Part shown: positions 16,241-25,119 of the stretch, piece by piece
Numbering within the stretch: the first letter of the stretch is position 1
Layout: each line of letters opens with the position of its first letter
From: an uncultured Alsobacter sp.
Lineage (GTDB): Bacteria; Pseudomonadota; Alphaproteobacteria; Rhizobiales; Beijerinckiaceae
Direction of reading: 5' to 3'
Assembly (NCBI RefSeq): GCF_945952055.1
Contig: NZ_CAMFHB010000016.1
Location: forward strand, 52,360-116,359
DNA length: 64,000 bases
Position numbers and translations under genes: made by a program
The notes under the pieces: generated by a model
Databases searched by the model: none
Seen by the model: only the letters and a program-made list of their open reading frames with translations
Told to the model about the DNA's origin: nothing

Positions 16241-17317
16241 ATGATGCGGTTCTGGCGGCGCCTGGAGCAGGCCGTCGCGGAGCACGGCCAGGCCGCCACG
16301 GTGCAGGTCGCCGAGGTCCGCGGCTCGGCCCCGCGTGAGCCGGGTGCCGCTGTGGTCCTGCGCCCGGACGGGGCCTTCTGGGGAACGATCGGCGGCGGTG
16401 CCTTGGAATGGGAGGCGATCGCCGCCGCGCGGGCGATGCTGCAGCAGGGGCGGGGCCCGGCCCAAAGGCGCGACTGGCCCCTTGGGCCGGACCTCGGGCA
16501 GTGCTGCGGCGGGGTCGTCGTGACGCTCACCGAGACGTTCGACCGATCGGACCTTCCCGAGCTCGCCGCGCTGGCCGAGCTCGAAAAGGCGGGAGCCTTC
16601 GCCTGCAGCGCCGTGATCCGCGCCGACGGCCGGGTCGTCCGGGCGAAGCATGCTCCGGCACGAGCCCTGCCGGCGGGTGCGTGGCTCGAAACCCACGGCG
16701 ATGCGGCCTTTTCCGTCGCCCTTTTCGGCGCCGGCCATGTCGGCCGGGCGCTGGTGCTGGCCCTGGCGCCGCTGCCGGTGACGGTCGACTGGATCGACTC
16801 CCGGCCCGAGGCCTTCCCCGCCGCGATTCCGCAGAATGCCGTGCCGAGGGTGCATCCCGATCCCACGGCCTGTGTCGCGGCGATGGCCGCCGGCACCGCT
16901 CTCCTGGTGATGACCCACTCGCATCCGCTCGACCTCGCCATCGTCGGCGCGGCGCTGGCGCGGCCGGACCTGGGCCCCGTCGGGCTCATCGGCTCGGGGA
17001 CGAAGAGGGCGCGCTTTCTCTCCCGCTTGCGCGACGCCGGCCTGGGCGAGGCGGCCGAGCGCCGTCTCGTCTGCCCGATCGGCCTGCCCGGGATCGGCGA
17101 CAAGGATCCGGCGGTCATCGCGGCCTCGGTCGCGGCCCAGGTCTTGCTTTGGAGGGAGGCACTGCGGAACGAGGCCGGGCCGGCCGCGTCCGATCGGGTC
17201 CAGGGTGTCGATGACGACGCGACGGCGGGCCGCAAGGCACTGGGGAGCGGTCATCGCGCGAATCCGCCGGGGCGGGTTAGGATCGGGCGGGGGCGACGAG
17301 CCGGAGGACGGACATGA
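16241..17317 (+). CDS. xdhC: Xanthine dehydrogenase accessory protein XdhC
   Basis: The 358-residue product matches the XdhC/CoxI family: an N-terminal domain with VRGSAPREPGA and GTIGGGALEWEA, a conserved QCCGG segment that holds the molybdenum cofactor, and a C-terminal Rossmann-like domain with LFGAGHVGRALV and MTHSHPLDL. XdhC binds the cofactor, promotes its sulfuration and delivers it to XdhB. The C-terminal 40 residues past the conserved part are Arg/Gly-rich and probably unstructured. The stop overlaps the ATG of the first guanine deaminase by 4 bp, indicating translational coupling. Confidence 0.93.
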   Translation: MMRFWRRLEQAVAEHGQAATVQVAEVRGSAPREPGAAVVLRPDGAFWGTIGGGALEWEAIAAARAMLQQGRGPAQRRDWPLGPDLGQCCGGVVVTLTETFDRSDLPELAALAELEKAGAFACSAVIRADGRVVRAKHAPARALPAGAWLETHGDAAFSVALFGAGHVGRALVLALAPLPVTVDWIDSRPEAFPAAIPQNAVPRVHPDPTACVAAMAAGTALLVMTHSHPLDLAIVGAALARPDLGPVGLIGSGTKRARFLSRLRDAGLGEAAERRLVCPIGLPGIGDKDPAVIAASVAAQVLLWREALRNEAGPAASDRVQGVDDDATAGRKALGSGHRANPPGRVRIGRGRRAGGRT

Positions 17318-17784
17318 CCAACGACAGCGCCGACCATGCCTACCTGAAGCGGGCGGTCGACATCGCTTTCGATCACATGCGCTCGGGAGAGGGCAAGCCG
17401 TTCGGGGCCATCGTCGTGCGCGACGGCAAGCCGCTCGCGGAGGGATGGAACAGCGTCTACGCCAGCAAGGACGCCACGGCCCATGCCGAACTCATGGCGA
17501 TCCGGCGCGCCTGCAAGGTGATCGGCTCCGCCGACCTCGCCGGCAGCACGGTCTACGCCTCGGGAGAGCCGTGCCCCATGTGCCTGGGGGCGATGTATCT
17601 CGCCAATGTCGAGCGCTGCGTCTACGCAACGACGAAGGAGGATGCGGTCCGCATCGGCGGCACGTCGCATCTGCTCTATCCGGAGTTCGCCCGGCCGCCA
17701 GGCGAGCGCAGCCTGCCCTGCATCCACCTGCCCATCGCCGAGGCGCAGGCCGCCTTCGACGAGTTCCTGGCGACCGCGCGCTGA
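17314..17784 (+). CDS. guaD: Guanine deaminase, cytidine-deaminase-fold type
   Basis: The 156-residue product carries the zinc signature of the cytidine/deoxycytidylate deaminase superfamily: HAELMAIRRACK (His ligand and catalytic Glu) and PCPMCLGAMY (two Cys ligands). Length and the C-terminal helix match Bacillus-type guanine deaminase, which converts guanine to xanthine and so feeds the xanthine dehydrogenase encoded upstream. It overlaps xdhC by four bases and is followed by a close paralog after 12 bp. tRNA adenosine deaminase TadA has the same signature but would not be expected in a purine catabolic operon. Confidence 0.85.
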   Translation: MTNDSADHAYLKRAVDIAFDHMRSGEGKPFGAIVVRDGKPLAEGWNSVYASKDATAHAELMAIRRACKVIGSADLAGSTVYASGEPCPMCLGAMYLANVERCVYATTKEDAVRIGGTSHLLYPEFARPPGERSLPCIHLPIAEAQAAFDEFLATAR

Positions 17785-17796
17785 GAAAGACCGCCC

Positions 17797-18273
17797 ATGG
17801 CCGATGACGACCTCGTCCACCTCGCCCGCGCCGCCGCGCTCTCGCGCGAGCGCATGGACGCCAACCTGGGTGGTCCGTTCGGTGCCGTGATCGTGCGGGA
17901 CGGCAAGGTGCTGGCCGAGGGCTGGAACGAGGTCACCTCGTCCAACGATCCGACCGCCCATGCCGAGGTCGTGGCCATCCGCCGCGCCTGCCGGGCGGTG
18001 GGTTCGTTCAGTCTGGCCGGGGCGACGCTCTACACCAGTTGCGAACCCTGCCCGATGTGCCTGGCCTCCGCCTACTGGGCCCGCATCTCGCGCATCGTCT
18101 ACGGCAACACCCGCGACGATGCCGCCGCGATCGGCTTCGACGACGCCTTCATCTACGACGAGATGCCGAAGGCGCCTTCGGAGCGGGCCATCGCGATGGA
18201 ACACAAGCCGACGCCCGAAGCCGCCGCCGCCTTCGCCGCCTGGATGGCGAAGGCCGACAAGATCGAATACTGA
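17797..18273 (+). CDS. Second guanine-deaminase-like protein, tandem paralog
   Basis: The 158-residue protein has the same fold and zinc motifs as its upstream neighbour (HAEVVAIRRACR and PCPMCLASAYWARI). Most of the conserved core is shared, but the ends differ (here MADDDLVHLARAAAL at the start and a longer FAAWMAKADKIEY tail). In the second motif GAMYLAN of the first copy is replaced by ASAYWARI, and WAR is the more common guanine-deaminase form. This is a tandem duplication with divergence; the two may differ in substrate (guanine versus another aminopurine or pyrimidine). Followed by a family A repeat. Confidence 0.82.
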   Translation: MADDDLVHLARAAALSRERMDANLGGPFGAVIVRDGKVLAEGWNEVTSSNDPTAHAEVVAIRRACRAVGSFSLAGATLYTSCEPCPMCLASAYWARISRIVYGNTRDDAAAIGFDDAFIYDEMPKAPSERAIAMEHKPTPEAAAAFAAWMAKADKIEY

Positions 18274-18342
18274 GGGGGCTCGCCGGCGTGACCGATGCAA
18301 GCCGATCGCCCCGTCGCCACGCCCTGCGCAACTCTCTCGGCC

Positions 18343-18430
18343 GTCATGGCCGGGCTTGGGCCGGCCACCCACGACTTGAGGATGGCCCCGGCAAAGTCGT
18401 GGATGCCCGGGCCAAGCCCGGGCAGGACGC
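18343..18430. repeat. Palindromic repeat family A, copy 1
   Basis: Left half carries GGCCGGgcttgggCCGGCC, right half CCCGGGccaagCCCGGG; the two halves are joined by the invariant CCACGACTT/AAGTCGTGG stem. It lies in the 268-bp gap between the second guanine deaminase and puuD; the rest of that gap holds nothing I recognise. Confidence 0.85.
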
Positions 18431-18541
18431 GCGGAGGGGCTGGGGGCTTCAGTTTGGAAAGCTTGCTGTTGAGGTTGATCCGGCGCTCGCTGACCTGCAG
18501 CGCGGGCGGTAGGACAAGAGCGGGCCGGGGGCACGGAGCGG

Positions 18542-19723
18542 ATGACTGCGTTTGCGTTGGATTGGCTGAACCTGGCTTTGCGCTGGTTCCATCTGATCGT
18601 CGGCATCGCCTGGATCGGGGCGAGCTTCCACTTCATCTGGCTGGACTACAGCCTGCGCGCCCGCGAGCGCATGAACGCCGGCGTCTCGGGCACGTCCTGG
18701 ATGGTGCATGGCGGCGGGTTCTACCACGTCGAGAAATACCAGGTGGCGCCCGCGACGCTGCCCGACGACCTCCACTGGTTCAAGTGGGAAGCCTACCTCA
18801 CCTTCATCTCCGGCTTCGCGCTGCTCGGCGTGCAGTACTACTGGAACGCCTCGGCCTTCCTGGTCGACCCGGCGGTCCTGCGCATCACCGGCCCCGAGGC
18901 CGTGCTGATCTCCCTCCTCAGCCTGGCGGCGGGCTGGTTCATCTACGACGCGCTGTGCCGGTCGCGGATCGGCGAGAACACGCCGGTGCTGGCCGTCTGC
19001 GTCTTCGTCCTGATCGTCGGCGCGGCGGCGATCTTCACCCACGTCTTCTCGGGGCGCGGCGCCTTCATCCATGTCGGCGCCATGGTCGGCACGATCATGG
19101 CCGCCAACGTCTTCCGGGTGATCATCCCCAACCAGAAGATCGTCACGGCCGACCTGCTGGCCGGCCGGGTGCCGGACGCCAAGTACGGCAAGATGGGCAA
19201 GCAGCGCTCGCTCCACAACAACTACCTGACGCTGCCCGTCCTCCTGTTCATGGTGTCCAACCACTACCCGTTCCTCTACGCCCACCCGCAGTCCTGGATG
19301 GTGGTGGCGCTCATCGTGCTCACCGGCGGCATGGTCCGGCACTTCCTCAACCGGGTGGATGCCGGCGACGAGCCGCGCAAGGTCGCCTGGGCCCTGCCGG
19401 TGGCCGCCGTCGCTCTCGTGGCGACGATCGCCTACACCGCGCCGCGCGGCCATGCGGGCGGAGACGCCGTCACCGAGGCGCAGGCGACGAAGATCGTCCA
19501 GACCCATTGCGTCATGTGCCACGCCGCCAAGCCCACCCACGAGGCCTTCAAGGGCAATCCGCCGCCCAAGAACGTGATGCTCGACACGGTCGAAGGCCTG
19601 CGCCGTCACGCGCAGCAGGTCCTCGCCCAGGCGGTCGACGGCAAGGCCATGCCGCTCGGAAACGAGACGGGCATGACCGATGCCGAGCGCGCGGCGCTCG
19701 GCGCCTTCCTGCGGCAGAACTGA
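18542..19723 (+). CDS. puuD: Membrane-bound urate oxidase PuuD with C-terminal cytochrome c domain
   Basis: The 393-residue product has about eight transmembrane helices in its first 300 residues (starting with ALRWFHLIVGIAWIGASFHF), matching the urate-hydroxylase PuuD family, followed by a periplasmic c-type cytochrome domain with haem motif CVMCH and a distal Met in KAMPLGNETGM. PuuD oxidises urate to 5-hydroxyisourate and passes electrons to the respiratory chain instead of making hydrogen peroxide. No soluble uricase is in the window, so PuuD supplies the step between xdhAB and uraH. The stop is one base before the uraD ATG. Confidence 0.93.
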   Translation: MTAFALDWLNLALRWFHLIVGIAWIGASFHFIWLDYSLRARERMNAGVSGTSWMVHGGGFYHVEKYQVAPATLPDDLHWFKWEAYLTFISGFALLGVQYYWNASAFLVDPAVLRITGPEAVLISLLSLAAGWFIYDALCRSRIGENTPVLAVCVFVLIVGAAAIFTHVFSGRGAFIHVGAMVGTIMAANVFRVIIPNQKIVTADLLAGRVPDAKYGKMGKQRSLHNNYLTLPVLLFMVSNHYPFLYAHPQSWMVVALIVLTGGMVRHFLNRVDAGDEPRKVAWALPVAAVALVATIAYTAPRGHAGGDAVTEAQATKIVQTHCVMCHAAKPTHEAFKGNPPPKNVMLDTVEGLRRHAQQVLAQAVDGKAMPLGNETGMTDAERAALGAFLRQN

Positions 19724-19724
19724 C

Positions 19725-20228
19725 ATGACCCTCGACGAGATCAATGCCCTCGACGCCGCCGGCTTCGTCGATGCTTTCGGCGGCATCGCCGAGCATTCCG
19801 CCTGGGTGGCCGAGCGGGCGGCGGCATCCAGGCCCTTCGCCAGCCGAGACGCCGCCGTGGATGCCTTCCAGAAGGCGATCCTGGCCGCCGGCGACGACGA
19901 GAAGACCGCTCTGTTGCGCGCACACCCCGACCTCGCCGGCCGGGCGGCGATGGCGGGCGAACTCACGGCCGACTCGTCGTCCGAACAGGCGGGTGCCGGC
20001 CTGGACCGTCTCACCCCCGATGAATTCGCCCGCTTCACCGCACTGAACGACGCCTACAAGGCGCGCTTCGGCATCCCCTTCATCGTCGCGGTCCGCGGCG
20101 CCACGAAGACGCAGATCCTGGCCGCTTTCGAGAACCGCGTCGGCGGCAGCATCGCCGAGGAGCGCCTCACCGCGCTGGCCCAGGTGCTGCGCATCGTGCG
20201 TTTCCGGCTGGAAGACCGGATCGGGTGA
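19725..20228 (+). CDS. uraD: 2-oxo-4-hydroxy-4-carboxy-5-ureidoimidazoline (OHCU) decarboxylase
   Basis: The start at 19725 gives 167 residues. The all-helical OHCU decarboxylase fold is recognisable from AFGGIAEHSAWVAERA (with the catalytic His), HPDLAG, SSEQAGAGLDRL and YKARFGIPFIVAVRGATK. It converts OHCU to S-allantoin, the step after UraH. It lies one base after puuD and closes the urate block; allantoinase genes are not present in the window. The next gene group (rml) begins about 110 bp further on. Confidence 0.95.
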   Translation: MTLDEINALDAAGFVDAFGGIAEHSAWVAERAAASRPFASRDAAVDAFQKAILAAGDDEKTALLRAHPDLAGRAAMAGELTADSSSEQAGAGLDRLTPDEFARFTALNDAYKARFGIPFIVAVRGATKTQILAAFENRVGGSIAEERLTALAQVLRIVRFRLEDRIG

Positions 20229-20339
20229 GCCGCCGCCTCCGGCCCGAGTCCTCACCGCGCACAGGTTGACCTCGGACGGCTCCTCCGCCACACAAACGCT
20301 GTCGGCCCGGCGTTCGGCCGGCCGAAGGTGCGTGTGCCG

Positions 20340-20894
20340 ATGCAGGTCGAGACGTTTCCCATTGCCGGCGTCATGCTCGTGCGTCCCGTTCGCCACGGCG
20401 ACACGCGCGGCTGGTTCGAGGAGACGTTCCGGGCCGACCGCTACGCGGAAGCGGGTATCGCCGACGCCTTCGTCCAGGACAACCAGTCCTTCTCGGCCCG
20501 CAAGGGAACGGTGCGGGGCCTGCATTTCCAGCTGGCGCCCTTCGCCCAGAGCAAGCTCATCCGGGTGCTTTCGGGCGCCATCCTCGACGTGGCGGTGGAT
20601 CTCCGCCGGTCGTCGCCGACCTTCGGCCGCCACGTGGCGGTGCGGCTCGACGCCGCCGGGGGCGCGCAACTCTACGTGCCGGTCGGGTTCGCCCACGGCT
20701 TCTGCACGCTGGAGCCCGACACGGCCATCGCCTACAAGGTCGGTGCCTATTACAGCCGCGAGCACGACCGGGGGATCCGCTGGGACGATCCGGATCTCGG
20801 GATCGACTGGCCGGTGACGGCGCAGGAGGCGGAACTGTCCGACAAGGACCGGGTCACACCCTTCCTGCGCGACGTCGGGCAGGTCTTCGCGTGA
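20340..20894 (+). CDS. rmlC: dTDP-4-dehydrorhamnose 3,5-epimerase
   Basis: From ATG 20340 (behind AAGGTG) the product has 184 residues; a GTG at 20328 would add four. It is a cupin-type epimerase with DTRGWFEETFRADRY, FVQDNQSFSARKGTVRGLHFQ carrying the catalytic His, and a YVPVGFAHGFCTLE segment. RmlC epimerises dTDP-4-keto-6-deoxyglucose at C3 and C5 in dTDP-L-rhamnose synthesis. It is first in an rmlC-B-D-A operon with overlapping or near-touching genes. Confidence 0.95.
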   Translation: MQVETFPIAGVMLVRPVRHGDTRGWFEETFRADRYAEAGIADAFVQDNQSFSARKGTVRGLHFQLAPFAQSKLIRVLSGAILDVAVDLRRSSPTFGRHVAVRLDAAGGAQLYVPVGFAHGFCTLEPDTAIAYKVGAYYSREHDRGIRWDDPDLGIDWPVTAQEAELSDKDRVTPFLRDVGQVFA

Positions 20895-20908
20895 CGGGGA
20901 GGACGGCG

Positions 20909-21961
20909 ATGCGCATCGTGGTCACCGGCGGCGCCGGTTTCATCGGGTCCGCCCTCGTCCTGCGGCTGGTCGCCGACGGGCACGACGTCGTCACCGTCGA
21001 CGCGCTGACCTATGCTGCCAACCCCGCCTCCCTCGCCCCGCTCGCCGGCAACCCGCGCCACCGCCTCGTCGAGGCCGACATCTGCGATGCGCCCCGCATG
21101 CGCGCCGTCCTGTCGGAAGCCCGGCCGGACGCCGTGATGCATCTCGCCGCCGAAAGCCATGTCGACCGCTCGATCACGGGTCCGGCGGCATTCGTGCGCA
21201 CCAACGTGCTCGGCACCCAGGCGATGATCGACGCGGCGCGCGCCTGGCACGCGACGCTGGACGGCGAGGCGCGCGCCCGCTTCCGCTTCCTGCACGTCTC
21301 CACCGACGAGGTGTTCGGCTCGCTCGGCGCCGAGGGCTTCTTCACCGAGGAGACCCGCTACGACCCGCGTTCGCCCTATTCGGCCTCCAAGGCCGCCTCG
21401 GACCATCTGGTGAGGGCGGCCGGCGAGACCTGGGGCCTGCCGATCCTGATCTCGAACTGCTCCAACAACTACGGGCCGCGCCAGTTTCCCGAGAAGCTGA
21501 TCCCGCTGATGATCCTCAACGCGCTCGAGGGCAAGCCGCTGCCGGTCTATGGCGACGGCCTCAACGTGCGCGACTGGATCCATGTCGAGGACCACGCCGC
21601 CGCCCTCGTCGGCATCCTGGAGCGCGGCGCGCCGGGCCACACCTACTGCGTCGGCGCCCGCTCGGAGCGCACCAACATCCAGGTCGTCCGCGCGCTCTGC
21701 GCCATCATGGACCGGCTGCACCCGGCCGGCGCGCCGCACGACCGGCTGGTCAGCTTCGTCGCCGACCGGCCCGGACATGACCGGCGCTACGCCATCGACA
21801 GCACGAAGGTCGAGACGGCCATCGGCTGGGCGCCGAAGAGGTCCTTCGAGCAGGCGCTCGAGGACACGGTTGCCTGGTATCTCGCCAACGAGGGCTGGTG
21901 GAGGCCGATCCGCGAGGGCCGCTACCAGGGCGAGCGCCTCGGCCTCGTCCAGGCGCGCTGA
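20909..21961 (+). CDS. rmlB: dTDP-glucose 4,6-dehydratase
   Basis: The start at ATG 20909, behind a GGGGAGG site, gives 350 residues; a GTG at 20891 overlaps the rmlC stop. It is an extended short-chain dehydrogenase: NAD motif GGAGFIGS, the AAESHVDRSI segment, catalytic T-D-E in HVSTDEVFGSLG, and YSASKAASDHLV with the YxxxK pair. It makes dTDP-4-keto-6-deoxyglucose, the substrate of RmlC. Four bases separate it from rmlD. Confidence 0.95.
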   Translation: MRIVVTGGAGFIGSALVLRLVADGHDVVTVDALTYAANPASLAPLAGNPRHRLVEADICDAPRMRAVLSEARPDAVMHLAAESHVDRSITGPAAFVRTNVLGTQAMIDAARAWHATLDGEARARFRFLHVSTDEVFGSLGAEGFFTEETRYDPRSPYSASKAASDHLVRAAGETWGLPILISNCSNNYGPRQFPEKLIPLMILNALEGKPLPVYGDGLNVRDWIHVEDHAAALVGILERGAPGHTYCVGARSERTNIQVVRALCAIMDRLHPAGAPHDRLVSFVADRPGHDRRYAIDSTKVETAIGWAPKRSFEQALEDTVAWYLANEGWWRPIREGRYQGERLGLVQAR

Positions 21962-21965
21962 GGCC

Positions 21966-22856
21966 ATGGACGTCCTCGTCCTCGGCGGGGCCGGACAGGT
22001 CGGGCTGGAGCTGCGACGGCTCGCGGCTGGCAGCGGCCTCGGTTGCGCCGCACCGACCCGCGCCGAGCTCGATCTCCTGGACGAAGCGGCGGTGCGTGCG
22101 GCCGTGGCCTCGCGGCCCTGGGCCTGCGTGATCAACGCCGCCGCCTACACGGCGGTCGACAAGGCCGAGAGCGACAAGGACGCAGCCTGGGCCATCAATG
22201 CCGCGTTTCCGGCCTGTCTGGCGGACGCCACGGCCGCGGCCCGCATCCCGCTCGTGCACGTCTCGACCGACTACGTCTTCGACGGCGGCAAGGCCGGGCC
22301 CTACGAGGTCGACGACCCCGTCGCACCGCTGGGGGTCTATGGCGCCAGCAAGGAAGCGGGGGAACGCGGCGTGCGCGCCGGCAATCCGCGCCACGCGATC
22401 GTGCGCACTGCCTGGGTCGTCAGCCCGCACCGGGCGAACTTCGTGAAGACCATGATGCGGCTTGCCGCCGAGCGGCCGGCGCTGCGGGTGGTCGACGACC
22501 AGCACGGGACCCCGACGGTCGCAGCCGATCTTGCCGGCGCGCTGCTCACGGTGGCGACGAGGCTCGCCAGCGATCCCGCGGCCCCGGCCGGCACCTTCCA
22601 TTTCGCCAATGCCGGCGAAACGACCTGGTGCGGCCTGGCGCGCGAGACCCTGGCGCTCTCGGCCGAACGTGGCGGCCCCAGCGTGCCCGTCGAGGCCATC
22701 GCCACGGCGGACTACCCGACACCGGCGCGAAGGCCCGCCAACTCCCGGCTTTCGACCGCCCGCATCACGGCCGACTACGGCATCGTACCGCGCGACTGGC
22801 GTACGGCGCTGGCCGACGTCGTCGCAGCCCTCGTTCCCGGAAGGACCAGCCCATGA
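21966..22856 (+). CDS. rmlD: dTDP-4-dehydrorhamnose reductase
   Basis: The 296-residue product (ATG 21966) has the NADPH motif [10 protein letters not shown], the conserved [22 protein letters not shown] and YGASKEAGE (catalytic Tyr and Lys), all typical for RmlD. It reduces dTDP-4-dehydro-L-rhamnose to dTDP-L-rhamnose for surface polysaccharide or lipopolysaccharide. The ATGA junction with rmlA gives a 4-bp overlap and suggests translational coupling. Confidence 0.95.
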   Translation: MDVLVLGGAGQVGLELRRLAAGSGLGCAAPTRAELDLLDEAAVRAAVASRPWACVINAAAYTAVDKAESDKDAAWAINAAFPACLADATAAARIPLVHVSTDYVFDGGKAGPYEVDDPVAPLGVYGASKEAGERGVRAGNPRHAIVRTAWVVSPHRANFVKTMMRLAAERPALRVVDDQHGTPTVAADLAGALLTVATRLASDPAAPAGTFHFANAGETTWCGLARETLALSAERGGPSVPVEAIATADYPTPARRPANSRLSTARITADYGIVPRDWRTALADVVAALVPGRTSP

Positions 22857-23722
22857 AGGGGATCGTGCTTGCCGGAGGCTCCGGAACCCGCCTCCACCCG
22901 GCGACGCTCGCCATCAACAAGCAGCTGCTACCGGTCTACGACAAGCCGATGATCTATTATCCGGTCTCGGTGCTGATGCTCGCCGGCATCCGCGAGATCC
23001 TGATCATCTCGTCGCCCGAATACCTCGACAATTACCGCCGCCTCTTCGGCACGGGGGAGGCGTTCGGCGTGAGCTTCTCCTACGCGGTCCAGCCCCGGCC
23101 CGAGGGGCTCGCCCAGGCCTTCCTGATCGGCCGGGAGTTCGTGGGCACCGACCCGGTCGCGCTCGTGCTGGGCGACAACATCTTCTTCGGGGCCGGCATG
23201 ACCGCGCTCCTCGACCGCGCGCGCAGGCGCACGGAAGGCGCGACGGTGTTCGCCTACCACGTGGAGGATCCCGAGCGGTACGGCGTCGTGACGCTGGGCA
23301 CCGACGGCCGGGCGATGAACATCGTCGAGAAGCCGAAGAAGCCGGAGTCCAACTGGGCCGTGACAGGGCTCTATTTCTACGACAATGCAGTCCTCGACAT
23401 CGCCGCAGCGGTGAAGCCCTCCGCCCGGGGCGAACTGGAGATCACCGACGTCAACCGCGCCTACATGGAGCGCGGGCTCCTCCAGGTGGAGCGCATGTCG
23501 CGCGGCTACGCCTGGCTCGATACGGGCACCCACGACAGCCTGCTGGAAGCGTCCGAGTTCGTGCGCACCATCCAGCACCGCCAGGGCATGCAGATCGCCT
23601 GCCTGGAGGAGATCGCCTACCTGCAGGGCTTCATCGGCCGGGAGCAGTTGCTGGCCCGCGCGAAGCTGTTCGAGAAGACCGCCTACGGGCAATCGCTGCT
23701 GCGGCTCGCCGAGGGGCGGTGA
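22853..23722 (+). CDS. rmlA: Glucose-1-phosphate thymidylyltransferase
   Basis: The 289-residue protein has the nucleotidyltransferase signature [12 protein letters not shown], the substrate-binding [17 protein letters not shown], and the RmlA-specific LGDNIFFG and [15 protein letters not shown]. It makes dTDP-glucose from glucose 1-phosphate and dTTP and is the entry point of the rhamnose pathway. It ends the rml operon and is followed by a family A repeat that probably marks the 3' end of the transcript. Confidence 0.95.
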   Translation: MKGIVLAGGSGTRLHPATLAINKQLLPVYDKPMIYYPVSVLMLAGIREILIISSPEYLDNYRRLFGTGEAFGVSFSYAVQPRPEGLAQAFLIGREFVGTDPVALVLGDNIFFGAGMTALLDRARRRTEGATVFAYHVEDPERYGVVTLGTDGRAMNIVEKPKKPESNWAVTGLYFYDNAVLDIAAAVKPSARGELEITDVNRAYMERGLLQVERMSRGYAWLDTGTHDSLLEASEFVRTIQHRQGMQIACLEEIAYLQGFIGREQLLARAKLFEKTAYGQSLLRLAEGR

Positions 23723-23754
23723 CGCCTTGAAATGGTGCGCCCACCTCTCCGCGC

Positions 23755-23842
23755 GTCATGCCCGGGCTTGGCCCGGGCACCCACGACTTTGCCGGGGCCG
23801 TCCTGAAGTCGTGGATGGCCGGGCCGGGCCCGGCCAGGACGG
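23755..23842. repeat. Palindromic repeat family A, copy 2
   Basis: Left half CCCGGGcttggCCCGGG, right half GGCCGGgccgggCCCGGCC, with the CCACGACTT/AAGTCGTGG stem between. Lies between rmlA and the kinase gene. Confidence 0.85.
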
Positions 23843-23881
23843 TGGCGAGATGGCGGCGAACGGGTCAGGGAGCGGCCGGCC

Positions 23882-24880
23882 ATGACTGAGTCGAGCGCCT
23901 TCGACCATCTCCTGACTGCCCTCGGCATCGATCCCGCCACGGCCCTCATCGAGCCCCTCACCGGCGGCGTGTCCTCCGACATCGTCAGGGTCACCGCCGG
24001 CGACCGCGTCTTCGCCGTCAAGCGCGCGCTGGCCAAGTTGAAGGTCGCCGCGGACTGGCGCGCGCCGGTGGAGCGCAATGCTTACGAGGTCGCCTGGCTG
24101 AAGGAGGCCGGCCGCATCGTGCCGGGCGCGGTGCCACGGGTCCTCGCCGAGGACCCGGCGAGCGGGTCCTTCGCCATGGACTACCTGGATCCCCTGTCGC
24201 ATCCGGTGTGGAAGGCGCAACTGCGCGACGGCCATGCGGACCCGGCCTTTGCCGCGGCCGTGGGCAGGACGGTGGCTGCCATCCACGCGGCGACCGCGGG
24301 GCGGGAGGAGATTGCGCGGCGCTTCGATACGGATGGCATCTTCCACCCCATTCGGCTCGAGCCCTATCTCGAGGCGACCGCCTCTCGCCACCCGGCCGTG
24401 GCGGACCAACTCATGGCCCTCTCCCGCCGGACGCTGGCGACCAAGATCGCCCTCGTGCACGGCGACGTGTCGCCCAAGAACATCCTGGTGGGCCCGGCCG
24501 GTCCGGTCCTGCTCGACGCCGAGTGCGCCTGGTACGGCGACCCGGCCTTCGATCTTGCCTTCTGCCTCAACCACCTGCTGCTGAAAGGCCTCTGGAACCG
24601 CCCCGCGACGGGCGCCTTCCTCGCCTGCTTCGACGCGCTGTCCGCCGCCTACCGCGCCGGCGTCTCATGGGAAGCTCCCGGCGCCGTCGAGGCCCGTGCC
24701 GCGGCGCTGCTGCCGGGGCTTTTCCTCGCGCGCGTCGACGGCAAGTCGCCGGTCGAATACATCACCCGCGAGGAAGACCGGGACCTGGTGCGGGCGACGG
24801 CGCTGCCGCTCATCGCAGAGCCGCCTGCACGGCTTGCCGACGTGCGAGGCGCCTGGGCGGAGAGGCTGGGCGTTACCTGA
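23882..24880 (+). CDS. APH-fold small-molecule kinase (phosphotransferase family)
   Basis: The 332-residue product has the aminoglycoside-phosphotransferase/choline-kinase fold: an N-lobe with LTGGVSSDIVRV and AVKRALA (ATP-site Lys), a catalytic loop HGDVSPKNIL with the catalytic Asp, and the metal motif reading DAECAWYGDPAFDLAF, where DAE stands for the usual D-F/W-E. The HGDVSPKNIL form and the following LNHLLLKGLW helix recall methylthioribose- or hydroxylysine-type kinases more than antibiotic kinases. It lies next to an atypical enolase, both bounded by repeats, so a role in phosphorylating a hydroxyacid or polyol for that enzyme is possible but unproven. Confidence 0.8.
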   Translation: MTESSAFDHLLTALGIDPATALIEPLTGGVSSDIVRVTAGDRVFAVKRALAKLKVAADWRAPVERNAYEVAWLKEAGRIVPGAVPRVLAEDPASGSFAMDYLDPLSHPVWKAQLRDGHADPAFAAAVGRTVAAIHAATAGREEIARRFDTDGIFHPIRLEPYLEATASRHPAVADQLMALSRRTLATKIALVHGDVSPKNILVGPAGPVLLDAECAWYGDPAFDLAFCLNHLLLKGLWNRPATGAFLACFDALSAAYRAGVSWEAPGAVEARAAALLPGLFLARVDGKSPVEYITREEDRDLVRATALPLIAEPPARLADVRGAWAERLGVT

Positions 24881-24940
24881 ATGCGTGCGATACCAGACAC
24901 CGCCGCGCTGCCAGACGTTCACGCGCTCTTCCCTCCGCGC

Positions 24941-25027
24941 GTCCTGCCCGGGCTCGGCCCGGGCACCCACGACTTTGTCGGGGCCATCCCGAAGTCGTGG
25001 GTGGCCGGGCCAAGCCCGGCCATGACG
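24941..25027. repeat. Palindromic repeat family A, copy 3
   Basis: Left half CCCGGGctcggCCCGGG, right half GGCCGGgccaagCCCGGCC. Sits in the 239-bp kinase-enolase gap. Confidence 0.85.
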
Positions 25028-25119
25028 GTGGAGATGGGACAGCGAACTGGTGAAGCTGACCAGCACGGCGAAATCGCCGGCCGGAAACGCCAAGGAACTC
25101 TACCCCAAGGAGCCCCGCC

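Noticed and set aside
17314..18273. tRNA adenosine deaminase (TadA) for one of the two deaminase genes.
   Set aside because: Same zinc motif, but tandem copies inside a purine catabolic operon are far more likely to be guanine deaminases; a single essential tadA would be expected elsewhere.
18343..18430. CRISPR or transposon ends for the intergenic repeats.
   Set aside because: Copies are dispersed singly between genes, not arrayed with spacers, and have no transposase gene or target-site duplication next to them in the window.
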